DNA of 64,000 bases from Ignelater luminosus (taxonomy: Eukaryota > Arthropoda > Insecta > Coleoptera > Elateridae): positions 5,460 through 69,459 of the forward strand of contig VTPC01001007.1 of assembly GCA_011009095.1 (NCBI GenBank). The letters are read 5' to 3'. The notes below the pieces were generated by a model. It saw only the letters and a program-made list of their open reading frames with translations. It had not been told where the DNA came from and ran no database searches. Numbering within the stretch: the stretch's first letter is position 1; the number at the start of each line of letters is the position of its first letter. The translations under genes and the position numbers were made by a program. This document shows, piece after piece, positions 11,497 through 22,217 of this stretch.

Positions 11497-14400
11497 TTTC
11501 AAAAATTATTCCCAGAAGGGGATAAAACCAAATTAATAAACAAAGGACATAAAAATTTCTTAAATCGTATAACAGTCAAAAGTATTATTAAACGCCAAAT
11601 GATAAAAAGTGAATTTTGAATACAAAGTATAATCCGCTATAATTTAACTTTTCTAAATTAAGATAAATAAACAAATGATTACTTTTAAAGTATCTCAAAA
11701 TAAAGAACACAAAATATATTACAAATCAACTATTATTCCCTATGAACGTTCGAATTACAAACTAATGAAATTATGAAAAATCAATAAACTTAACTCCAAA
11801 AAGATTGTACTGAATCTGTTTAAAGGAACTTTAACCTTACTTGCATAAAATATATGTTGAACAAATACAAAAGATATAAACAAAAAGATATCTCTTTCAT
11901 ACTACTCCTTCCAGAGTCTTTAACATTCGGAAACGCTGTCAGCGAGGCACCAGCGAAGATATCCACAAGTTGCGGCTCTATCACGGCAAAAGTTATGTGA
12001 CGCTGATGAATTCAAGCGTCTTGCAACACAAATTCGTACAAGCAGAGACCAAATAGTGTTCACTGCGTTGTTTCTTTTAGTGAGAGAGATTACCACATAA
12101 CCATAATTTTTAGGGAATCTGTCTAAACGATGAACACAAAAGAATGTTGGGGTCATGAGAGTTCGAACACGAACACACGGAAGAAGAATAACCAAAAACT
12201 ATTTACACTCATCTTATGGGCACACAGATGGTCACTTTACGCGATCCTTCAAAATAGAAGACAGAATACGGTGAATTTCCTTCGCCTTCCATACCATACA
12301 AATTGACTAGCGAATTAACACAGTTCGTCCGCTATCTATTAGAGCAAATTCAACACTCAAAAGCCCATCTTTTAGGGTTCACCAGAAATGCCCTACGGCA
12401 ACCACAAAAAAAGGTGAACTCGCAGCCGATAAATGTTGTGACAAAACCTCACACAGGTAACCACATAATGCGCAAAGCGCGCTGTCCCCAGAAGGGAACC
12501 AGTTCGACTCTGACCAGAAAATCTAAATAATTTTTCACATGGCAAATTTGAAACAATCAGAAAAGCCGGTTATACACTGTACGAGGAAACAAAACACAAA
12601 TGATACATTAATAATGGAAAGTTACCACACGTAATTATTTCTATTTAATTCGATCTTTTATAAAGACATCTCAGCATTTCTTCTGACAAACCAAGTCTAA
12701 ATATAAATAAACTATTCCCCAAATCGGCAGCGGCAGAAAAATATACCCGAAACATATAAACAATTTTAAACTAGAGTAAAACACGTTTCGACGATAAAGC
12801 GATATATCGAATTTCATAAATGAAGCCTAAATAAAGTATTTTCACAATAAAGAAATGAAACGATCTCATCGACTATAAAGGAAACATAAAACAATTTATT
12901 GAGTACATTTTAATTCTTAACAACAAAACTCCAAAGAAAAATATCTGTTAGCAATATAAATAACTTGCTAAACATTTCAAAGCGAAATGTAACGATAAAT
13001 TCATAATAAATGAATGCATTTTATGACGAAACCAAATACTGAGTTTAAATGAAACGTAAATATCCATACGAAAGATTAAATTTAATGCTTAAAATGCACC
13101 TAAAGATCCACTGAGTTCACAAAAAAGGGTAGAACTGCACATAATTTCCATTGATATTTAAAATAACGTCACAAGATGCATTTTAAAAATCCTTCAATCC
13201 TACCGGAAAAATGGATGTAGGAGGTCCGAGATTCAAATGGGATTAACGAAGCCGGAACAGGCCTAATTCTTTGAAAGGGAAGAAAAAGAAAAAATAAAAT
13301 GAAAAAAGGAAAGAATCGAAAAAGTAATTCTGATTTAAATGCAGGTTTAATGGGGAAAATGCCTTAAGCCCAATATCTGTAAGATACGTTTTTTTATTTT
13401 GTTTCGAGTATCTGATGGAGTTTATTGGGAGTGCCGATGCGATGATGCTACTTAAGAGCATAGTTGATATTATTACATGCCAAAGACTATTCTAATATAA
13501 ATGAGCACTCTCTGTTATGGTACTGGTTGCAGCCTCCATTCTGACGGAGCGATAATTTCTCAAAAAGATAAGATAAATGAGTAAAACAAAAACAGAGAAA
13601 TTAGAAATAATTAATTTCAATAAGAAATTCAGTCAATTTAAACTAACGAGACGAAATGAACAATACACAAGTTTTGTCGAAATGCAAAACTTAGCAACTA
13701 GAACAATTTAAAAATTCTTCTTGGTACACATCTTCAACGAAAACTAGAGATCTTGTACGAAGACACAATGTTCAGGATATAGATACAGGGCCATGTGCTT
13801 TGACTTACAAGAGAGGAAGATAGAGAAAATAAATCTTTGGAGAAGTTATAAACTGCTGGAGTATATTACTTCCGGATATTGTCACGTTTCTGATCATCAC
13901 GTGTCTTTTGTTGTTAGTGGGCAAGTGGTTGTTTTTTTAATACAATCGCCTTGGCTAATGTAAAAGTTTTGTTAGATATTGCGTTTGAAGGTAACGTATA
14001 TTTTTATTAGTAAAAAAATTAAAACTAATGATTTTTCTTATAACAAAATATCAAAAGGAAAGCCACCGAAGATAGAAATACCTCAGAAACGCTTTGGGAA
14101 CTTTCCTTCGTGAGATTTGAGCCATTTGAAATTAGTTTCCTTGGAGAATGTTTATAGATACACCCTGCAAAGTTAGTTTAAGCCTTTGAAGTTTGATAAA
14201 TCTTACAAGATATTTGATGGCATTGAGATAGGCAATTAAGCCGCATTCGGTAAATTCCCATGAGTCGATTAAGTTGAAATTTTTTTTCCTAGTGGATGGA
14301 ATTATAATATTAACTAATTCCCGATATTACTTAGTTTGATAGTTAAAATACATTGATTTGAAAAATCTAAACATATTTAGTGAACGATTCCAGTTTTTAC

Positions 14401-17400
14401 GTTGTTTGAAATCATTGGACGTGTATTTGAGTAAATTGAATCTTGTATTAATGACATACGTACAATAGCAGCATTTGTAAAAAACGCCCTCAGTAGCAAG
14501 TTTAACTGTTTATTGATTTTCTTATTTGTGTACTTTAAAATAAAGATAAGAAATCTGCGACAAAGGTTTCTGGATTTACCTTTTTCTATCCAACAGTTCA
14601 GTGGCGCCACTGCAATTTCACATTTGTTATGTCCGATTTAATTTTTCTAAAAAGTACCAATTAGAATCTTTAGATTTATTAAAGTTCATTGTTTCTTTGA
14701 CCTGAAAACTTTTAAAAAAGCAAAAAGTTTTTAATCCAAGTTATTTGAGTTTGGTGTAATAAGAATAAATGCAAAGTAAAATTCTTTTAGTACAAAATTT
14801 AATTTATGGTTGAAAAAAGCGAGTAAGACAATTTTAAATGTTTAGTGCTGGAGCAAGTGTTAACAAATTTTGAGTAACGATAATTACATTTGTGATGATA
14901 ACTCTAAATTTTGAAATTCATAAAGTACATAACACGTACAACTCCCACATAAACCCATTAGCTCATGGACGCAATCCCATTCATGCTATTAGCTACTTAA
15001 ACGATACTCAAATTAATAATGTCCTAAAAGATTCCACCAATTACATAACTTTCTGTCAACAACAATAATAATAATCGTTCCCACGTAGGTTACTAGAAAG
15101 AGCCACATGATTTGGGTTTAACTTTTCCAATTTAACTCGAATCCAACTTTTGATTATTTGTATAATAAACACCAAATGAACTTCTATTATTGCAAATAAA
15201 TTCCTTTTCTACAAAATTCGTTAACAAACTTGTTGATTTATCATCATTTATTACAAACAAGAATTTGCTACACTTTATTCGGATTACCAAGAAGATGTCA
15301 TCAAAATTAAAACTTCGGGGGAGATAAATTGTATTTAAACAAGTCCTTATTTATCCAACGGAAAGTGCGAGATCAACACGTTAACTTGTAACTCTCTTTT
15401 CCTGTTTAAGCCGCAGAAAATTGCAATGGGATTACCACCACAACTGGAGAGCATTTACGTCAAGTTTTATTGTATAATATACAGTGGGTTCTTAAAAAGA
15501 AGTAATCGCGTGAATAATAGAATGTGTACTTTAGAATGAAAACTGTTAACAGACAATCTAGAAATTTATTTATGTGATGACGACTTGAAAGTGTTATTGT
15601 TTAAACTGAAGGAAGCACTGAACTAATATACTTTCTATTTTGTTTCAGGTGAGTAAGGTGTTTATATTGGATACATTCAGCATATTGGTAAGCTCGATTA
15701 CTGTGATTGTTTTTAATTTTCAATCTATTTAGCCCAAGCAATGCTTTTCACATTTAATAAAATAAATAAACGAAACGAAACTATATCATGTTGCAGGAAT
15801 GCTTGTTTATTATGAAACTACGAAAACTGCAAAATGCGCTAAATTTTTTATAAATAGTAACCCAATTCTTTGTCAAAGTCAAAGTCATGTGGAACCTTGT
15901 ACGTGACATTTGCATAACTGATGCGGATAACTTCACAAATTTAATGAGGACTAAATGTACATAATTTATGAAGTCTACATGAGCACCTGTATTTAGAGTT
16001 TACAAGTGTGACCTTCATACATTTCCACTTATAAGATACTAATGTCAATAAATTATTATAATCATAGACATCTAACAAGGGTTGAGATTTTTAACAATTT
16101 TGAGTAGGGTAACATACTGATAGTTCAACATAAATACAGTTAGTCTTTAAAGGCCCAAATCATGAAATTGTAGAAAAACAAACGAATTTCATTTACCGTG
16201 GTTGCCTGTGTCCGTCTCAAAATTTTATCTTAGCCAAGAAACCAACCTAATTTAGTCATAGTTGCCTGTTGTTTGTGTTAGTAGAAACCCGAAAACCACA
16301 TTCATGGAGTTATGAACCTGATTAGTCATAGATGACGTTATCAAGAAGGTAAAAATGGTTTAATTAATTTGCTTTGCGGCTTTATATTTAAATTAGGAGT
16401 TAATTTTTTGGTGAATCTAATTTCCCTTTATAGGCGAGGGAGTCTGGGTTGCTCGTCTTTGTTTTTTTCTTTGAAGAACTGAACTCCGATACTAAATTTG
16501 ATTCATAAAATTCCCGTCAACTTTTTCAAAGTTTTCCTGGAAATGATTAAACCACAGACAGATATGACTTTTTAGTTGCAACAACTAACGGAGAATGTTT
16601 CATCATTGTTTACCTTCATTTTCACTTCTGTCGCTTGGCAACGGGTGTGTACGTCGTGTCATTTCTCCATGGTTTCCCAAGTTATTAGAAGCGTACATAA
16701 GTCGAACTAAGCTTACTAATACTCTCTTCTGACTCTACACTTAAAAATTAAGAAGAGTAACTACAAACTGTATGAAGTCTTTGGACAAAATAAATAAGCA
16801 GTTCAGTGTGTTTGCATCGTAAGCTTTATTAGTCAGGCTGGAAAGCTCGATTAGTCTTTTGGACTGATCAGGGTCCTTTTGTACGGCTGCAGACTCTACT
16901 TGGTTGAGTCAGTACACTATTTCGCACCGTGTTCAAAATCAAGATTCTGTTAATTAATCACGGGAAGGTGATACTGGAGGCAATACAACCCCTTTTAGAG
17001 ATGATTCTGGCCTCTTTGAGGATTTATGGAACCCAGGTTGAAAAATGCAGCTTTAAAAAACGTTGGCTATTCCCACCGTGCTCGTGTCGTGTAAACAAAA
17101 ACACAGGAGTATCCTACAATTTAAGTACCAGAATTATCCGAAAATATCTTTACTTGGGGAAGTTTTTAAGAAAAGTATAACTTGATAGTTCACCACTGCC
17201 TTCCGAATAAGAAATACCTTGAAGTTTTGGTGTAGGTTCTGGTCAATGTAAATCTAACATATCGTAGGATTTGTTTAAAAAATATTGAGGGATTAATGGG
17301 CAGCAATGTGATGTTGGATGACTCATCACCAAAAGTAAGACATAAGAAAAAAAAGTCGAAAATCAGAGCGGTTCTTACGAGATAATGCGTTTTGTTTGAG

Positions 17401-17418
17401 ACAGCTAAAAGAGACACA
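11497..17418. other. Intronic gene-free stretch
   Basis: No gene recognised on either strand. Short open frames on opposite strands at 11920-12195 and 12303-12530 have no recognisable motif. The only notable signal is a plus-strand acceptor fused to a donor at 15649, reported separately. Confidence 0.4.
15630..15658 (+). promoter_or_regulatory. Fused splice acceptor/donor (ratchet-like recursive splice site)
   Basis: A pyrimidine-rich tract ending TTTTGTTTCAG is followed with no gap by GTGAGTAAG (junction 15648/15649). This is the form of a zero-length exon used for recursive splicing in long insect introns. It is on the plus strand, whereas the only supported gene here is on the minus strand, so either an unseen plus-strand gene spans this region or the match is chance. 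Confidence 0.25.
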
Positions 17419-17420
17419 TA

Positions 17421-18612
17421 CACTTAGTGGAATTAATTCTGGACACTTTTAATAAAAATTAGCTCTTTTTGATATTTACAGAAAATCTATATTCTGCTAC
17501 GCCAAATTGATACTGTAATATAAATATTTCCAAATAGGAAAAATGTAATAAAAGGTTGTTTTTAACTTATAGTGGGGTTTATTGGTTCAATAAATAAAGA
17601 CGAAAATTTGATAATGTCTCTCCACAAATAAAGTTTCAAAAATTCGTGCAAGCATTGACTATCATACCTCCAGACGATTGTTTCGTCCTTGCTTGGACTC
17701 ATCAGTAAAGGATAATCAAAGTCGATGCTTGCCCGCTTCATGCTGGTTGTATACAAATCAACTTGATCAAGCCGTATCTAAACCGGACGGAGAGACAGAA
17801 ACGCATCAATTGGGCTCCGCACACAAGGACTAGATGGAACAAGACTGGGGCAAGGTTATTTGGAATGACGAGATGAAAATCAGCATATTCTGCAGTGACG
17901 GGGTGAAGTTTGTTCGGCGCCCACCTGGAGAGGATCTTTTGCCCAAGTGTACCATGGCTACTATGAAGCATCCAGTTAGTGTGATGATGTGGGGCAGCAT
18001 GGCTAGTCATGGTGTTGGACGGCTGACTATCACTGAGGGCAACACCAATGCCAAAAAGTACCAAGAAGAACTGCTCGAGGTAAAGCGGTTGCCTACAACC
18101 AAATTTGTTCGAAAGAGACCCACAAAAGTGCATCTTCCAGGAGGTCGAATCGTCATGTCACACCACCTGAATTTGCAAGAAATGACTCAGTGACCATCAC
18201 ATGACTGTCCTGCCTTCGCCAGGTAATAGTCGAGATTTAAATCCTATAGAAAATCTATGGTCAAGGCTGAAAGTGATGATATCACGAAAAAATCCAAGCA
18301 ATAAGAGAGCTGATAGAGGCCATCATCCAGGCCTGGTGCCACGTGAATACACCTGAATATCTAACAAAATAATAATTTTTTGTACCTCCTTTCGTTGTTT
18401 AAATTGTATTTCTTTTTGTATAGTAAAAGTGTGTCTATAAAATCGTGTTTTCACTACAAATTTGATAAATGGCGGTTATGATTATATAGTAATAATTATA
18501 ATAAAACCAACTTTGATAAAAATATAAAGTATATATGATTATAACGTAGAATGGCCAATAAATGCGAAATTTTAAAAAAATTTGAAACTGTCCAGAACTA
18601 ATTCCACTAGTG
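17421..18612 (+). mobile_element. Tc1-like element, 1.19 kb, internally decayed
   Basis: Terminal inverted repeats are visible. The left end (17421 onward) reads CACTTAGTGGAATTAATTCT then GGACA. The right end read on the minus strand (18612 downward) is CACTAGTGGAATTAGTTCTG then GACAG. TA lies directly outside both ends (17419-17420 and 18613-18614). Full-length Tc1 elements are about 1.6 kb, so roughly 400 bp is missing, mostly the N-terminal DNA-binding half of the transposase. The element sits 238 bp from a mariner in the same intron. Confidence 0.88.
17790..18370 (+). pseudogene. Tc1 transposase remnant (DD34E family, second Asp lost)
   Basis: The longest open piece (17834-18193) begins MEQDWGKVIWNDEMKISIF, with the first catalytic Asp in WNDE. 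It runs through the family block GVKFVRRPPGEDLLPK, then KHPVSVMMWGSMASHGVGRL. Upstream, QKRINWAPHTRT is in another frame, so the N-terminal side is frameshifted. Downstream, the position matching FQQDGAPCHT reads FQEVESSCHT in a shifted frame, so the second Asp codon is now Val. The C-terminal block NSRDLNPIENLWSRLK keeps the Glu. Frameshifts, a stop before MEQDW and the lost Asp make it inactive. Confidence 0.85.
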
Positions 18613-18850
18613 TACATACTACTTGCAATATAGAGGTTCATTTATTATCTATTGAGTCAAAGAAAGCCTATGGGAATGTGCTATAGATACAAGAAGAATG
18701 AGATACAAGAAGGCATTATCTTTGTAAACAATGCATAAAATAGTTGAGAGATTACGAAGGGGTATTGATATATAGGGTATCCGAAAACTCTTGACTGTAG
18801 GTTTGGCGGACTAAGTAGAGACGATTTATCAAAAAAAAGGTAAGTACATA

Positions 18851-20112
18851 GGTGTATACCTATGAAATGAGACTTTTTTTTTGAATTTTAAACGTTTATT
18901 AACAAAAAATGGTTACAAATTTAATCTTCAAAATAATAGCCATCGCTAGCGACACATTTTACCCATCTCTCAGGCAATTTGTGAATGCCGCGCCAAAAAA
19001 ATTGGCCGTCTTTGGCCGCAAACCAATCATCGAGCCATTTTTTGGCTTCTTCGTGAGAATTGAAGCGCTGCTCGGAAAGTGCGTGGTCCATCGATGCAAA
19101 TAAATGATAATCGGAAGGCGCCAAGTCTGGTGAGTAAGCCGCATGCACCAGCGGTTCCCAATCGTACGTCTCCACCAATTCCCGGGTCGCTCTTGTTCGA
19201 TGTGGTGGTGCATTGTCATCAAGAAAAATTACTTTGTGACGCCGATCGGCATATTCTGGGCGTTTTCGGTGTATAGCGCTGTTCAAATCGGCCAATTGTC
19301 GTTGGTAGCGTGCACCGTCAACTGTTTCACCTGGTTTTAATAGCTCGTACCAAATCATACCATGCTGATCCCAGAAATCACACAGCATTGCCTTGCGGCC
19401 GAAGCGATTTGGTTTGGCCGTTGATTTTGGCTTGTGGCCGGGCGGACCATACGATCGTTTACGCTTGGGATTGGAGAAATACACCCGTAACGATTCGATG
19501 CAAAAAAGACTTCCTTTTGAACCGGGAGAGCAGCATTTCACAAGTGGTTTTTCGGTTCTCTTGCTGCCTTTCAGTCAGTTCATGCGGCACCCATCTTCCG
19601 ACCTTTAAAATCATGCCCATGTCTTTCAAACGTTTGCAAATGGTTTTTTGGGTCACTCCCAACTGCTCTGCCATCATTTCTTGCGTTTGACCATCATCTT
19701 CATTCAACAATGCTTGCAATTCGGTGTCCTCAAACTTTTTCGGTGGCCGGCCACGTTCCTCGTTCTCCACGCTAAAATCACCACTTCGGAATTTTTCAAA
19801 CCACCTGAAGCACTGTGCTCTGCTTAGAGCATGTCCACCGTAAGCTTCTATAAGCATTTGATGAGCTTGAGAAGCGTTTTTCTTCAATTGATAACAGAAA
19901 ATCAACGATGTCCGCAAATCGTAGTTTGAAGGCACGAAATTCGACATTTTTAAGAGCGAAAAAAATGCGTTGTATGAAACATCACAAACAATGAATTGAA
20001 TATTGTTGACAGATGACAGACGAAAAAAATAAGACATTTGGGACAGTTTAAAAATACTCCTAGCGACATCTGTGGTCTAATAGCTGAAAGTCTCATTTCA
20101 TAGGTATACACC
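18851..20112 (-). mobile_element. mariner element, 1.26 kb, nearly full length
   Basis: The terminal inverted repeats are about 27 bp. The left begins GGTGTATACCTATGAAATGA at 18851, and the right end gives the same sequence on the minus strand from 20112. TA precedes the left end (18849-18850); the right flank reads TG, so one copy of the TA duplication has mutated. The length is normal for mariner (about 1.3 kb). The near-identical ends and mostly readable transposase suggest a younger insertion than the neighbouring Tc1. Confidence 0.92.
18921..19947 (-). pseudogene. mariner transposase (DD34D) with first catalytic Asp deleted
   Basis: The frame starts at ATG 19947 (MSNFVPSNYDLRTSLIFCYQ); an open extension further upstream is probably not coding. 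The N-terminal half shows the paired helix-turn-helix: QAHQMLIEAYGGHALSRAQC, then FRWFEKFRSGDF, GRPPKKFED and the WVPHELTERQ linker. At about 19483 the HRIVTG block, normally followed by DEKWI with the first Asp, runs straight into the next segment out of frame. The small deletion thus removes that Asp and shifts the frame. The second part (frame of 19541-18921) reads YFSNPKRKRSYGPPG, VIFLDDNAPPHRT (second Asp) and YSPDLAPSDYHLF (third Asp, 34 residues later), ending VASDGYYFED then stop. Apart from this lesion it is almost intact, about 340 codons. Confidence 0.92.
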
Positions 20113-21869
20113 TGGTAAAAGGTTTTTAGTTTTCGAGTTATAACGCTTCAAAGTTGATGGAAGAAAATGGTTATTTCTTTACTGCGTCCAAATGAATCAA
20201 CGAATCTTCTTCAAACTCGGTATGCTATTAGGTGCCATTAGGATGGTCCTTATGCTAAAATATCGTCGAAATTTACAAATCGTATCACAAGTTTTCATGA
20301 ATATGTTACTTTTCCTAACATTATTGACTTGTCATTATAAATTTCTTTGCCAGAGAATCCTTTCAACAGATACTTGATGACCGAACGATAAATACTCGAT
20401 TTTGCTGAAGTTTCTATCTTCACCTAGCATGAGTTACTTTCCAGAACACAATTTCAAAACGACACAACCTTTTCTGATCAAACTTAACCTGTACAGTTTT
20501 TTGCATAAATAATGTCACAGTACATTCTCTTAATGAATGAATTAATTAAATACACGAAATCTGACTTAGCATTAATTACATAAAATTTGTTTCCTAAGAC
20601 GACTTTGAATAATTAATATGAAATTAGATTTCTTATATTTAGTTAATTGCTTCAGTAAAGAAATGATTTGCGACATTATTTATGCAAAAAGCTGTACACT
20701 GATCAAAGTTGGTACTTTGTTTTCGTAGCAACGCGATTTAATTTTGTCTAAGAGAAATATCTAAGGTCAACTATTTATTAATACCCCCTCGTATATTACA
20801 TATATCCAAATTTACATTAATTTTTTCCATTAAAATTGCTTTTTAGGAATATGCAACAAATAATTCAAGCTTAGAAAAATTAAAAGCAGAAAACGGACTA
20901 AAATATTAAAGCTAAGACACAAAAGACAGCAGCCCATTATTTGTAAGCCTGCTTATGTTCATCTTCAAACACTTGACGAATAGAAGCAAATCCGATTATA
21001 CATTTTGTATCTAATAATGTTCTCGACGAACCGAGGATCGTTTATGTACTTTGCAATTATCGAACGGCCTTAATCTTGACAGTTAAATGTTCATAGAAGG
21101 TGTTACATTTCAAACACGTGCCTGGGGCATGCTTGATTTACTTTAACGTGTTTAATACTTTTTGATGCATTTTAATAAAATTAAAAGGTCTAATAAATTG
21201 TAATCTACCAAAGTTTTTGTTGGAAATAGTGTTCGGAATACAATTTTCTTCGGAAATATGATAATCTACTTATTAAAACTTTTACTTGGTAAACTTAAAC
21301 GAAAGTTCACATAAACTTTATAGCAGTGTATGAAAACTGTAATCGAATATTTTATAACTAAACTCGTACAAAATATCCCTGAAAATCATAAGACTTATCA
21401 ACAATCGGAAGCGGAACTTCGTTTGTGAATTTATTAAAGGTCGTTTAAATAAGACCACATCCTTTTCATAAACTTTTTAATTAACCCGATTTTCCCTACA
21501 GAAGATTATACGAAAATTCTCAACTGTTACTCTAAAGGAATTACTTAGTTTTGGCTTCGTATATTTATTTAGTTTAAGGTTATCTATTGTAAAATTAAAT
21601 TCTATATAACTTTACATTAACGCAATTAAATTAAATTGGTAAGCAAATAGTGTCGGCTATAGACTGTAATATTAATCAATATGCTGGTTATAATTGAATT
21701 GACAATGTATGTAATTGACAACACAATCATGATATCGTTTTGACAATTTAATAGAGAGATCGTGAGCGTTATACATTTGTGAGCCTATAACCATTTTTGA
21801 ATTTTGTATAAATTGCTCGAGCTATAATATTCGTTAAACGTTTAAGGAGATAGCAAACCAGACACTTAC
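20113..21869. other. Gene-free part of the intron
   Basis: AT-rich, no recognisable coding or repeat structure up to the splice donor at 21869. Confidence 0.4.
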
Positions 21870-22217
21870 CTATCCTTAAGATTACTCCGATCGATGAGCT
21901 TAGCCCTCGGTATAAGTTGGGGTCGTCTTTGTCGATTGGCAGAAGGAATATCCAAGCTTGTAAAGATCGCCTCACGGGAAATAGCAAGACTTCGACTTCT
22001 CCTCAGGGTGGACTGTTGTGTGTCAAATTCCCCAAACGGGTTGCTAGACACGTTCTCTAAGCTTCCCTGGAGGTACTTCTCTCTTGATTTTTTACTGTAT
22101 GTTCGATCAGACTGTCGACGTTGTTGGTGGTGCTGTTGACGTGTTTTTTCTTTGGAGAATCCCGATGTTAAGCTAAGATTCAAATTGATGTTGTTCAGAC
22201 ACGATTCACGTTCTTGT
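21870..22217 (-). CDS. Penultimate coding exon of the same host gene
   Basis: This 348-bp exon is bounded on the minus strand by an acceptor (TTTTTGTTTACAG ending at 22218) and a strong donor (AG|GTAAGTGTC, GT at 21869-21868). One leading base, 115 whole codons and two trailing bases fit. The trailing AG joins the first G of the 7706 exon to give AGG (Arg), and the frame then continues through Cys-Ala-Leu-Arg-Asp into the long exon. That phase agreement is the main evidence for linking the two. The peptide begins QERESCLNNINLNLS. It contains a Gln/Arg-rich stretch (QQHHQQRRQSDR), a basic-serine motif (LRRSRSLAISREAIF) that could be a kinase or 14-3-3 site, and ends PRAKLIDRSNLKD. Because the exon starts in phase, at least one more upstream coding exon must exist. 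I could not identify it between 22.2 kb and the window end. Confidence 0.85.

Larger units (their letters stand above)
7707..21869 (-). other. Intron of the host gene, about 14.2 kb
   Basis: The intron is defined by the GTAAGT donor at 21869 and the TTTTTAG acceptor at 7707, with matching codon phase on both sides. It carries four recognisable insertions: a TA-flanked MITE, a 217-bp tandem repeat pair, a Tc1 element and a mariner. I see no exon of the host gene within it. About a quarter of the intron is explained by repeats; the rest is anonymous AT-rich sequence. Confidence 0.8.

Noticed and set aside
11920-12530. Two open frames on opposite strands in the host intron
   Set aside because: Both translations lack recognisable motifs. 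Slightly higher GC alone is not enough to call a gene.
12470-12530. CAGTTCGACTC sequence considered as a tRNA T-loop
   Set aside because: No acceptor stem, D-arm or anticodon arm could be folded around it. No other tRNA or rRNA pattern was seen.
18959-19690. Overlapping frames on both strands within the mariner
   Set aside because: They are alternate-frame readings of the mariner transposase.
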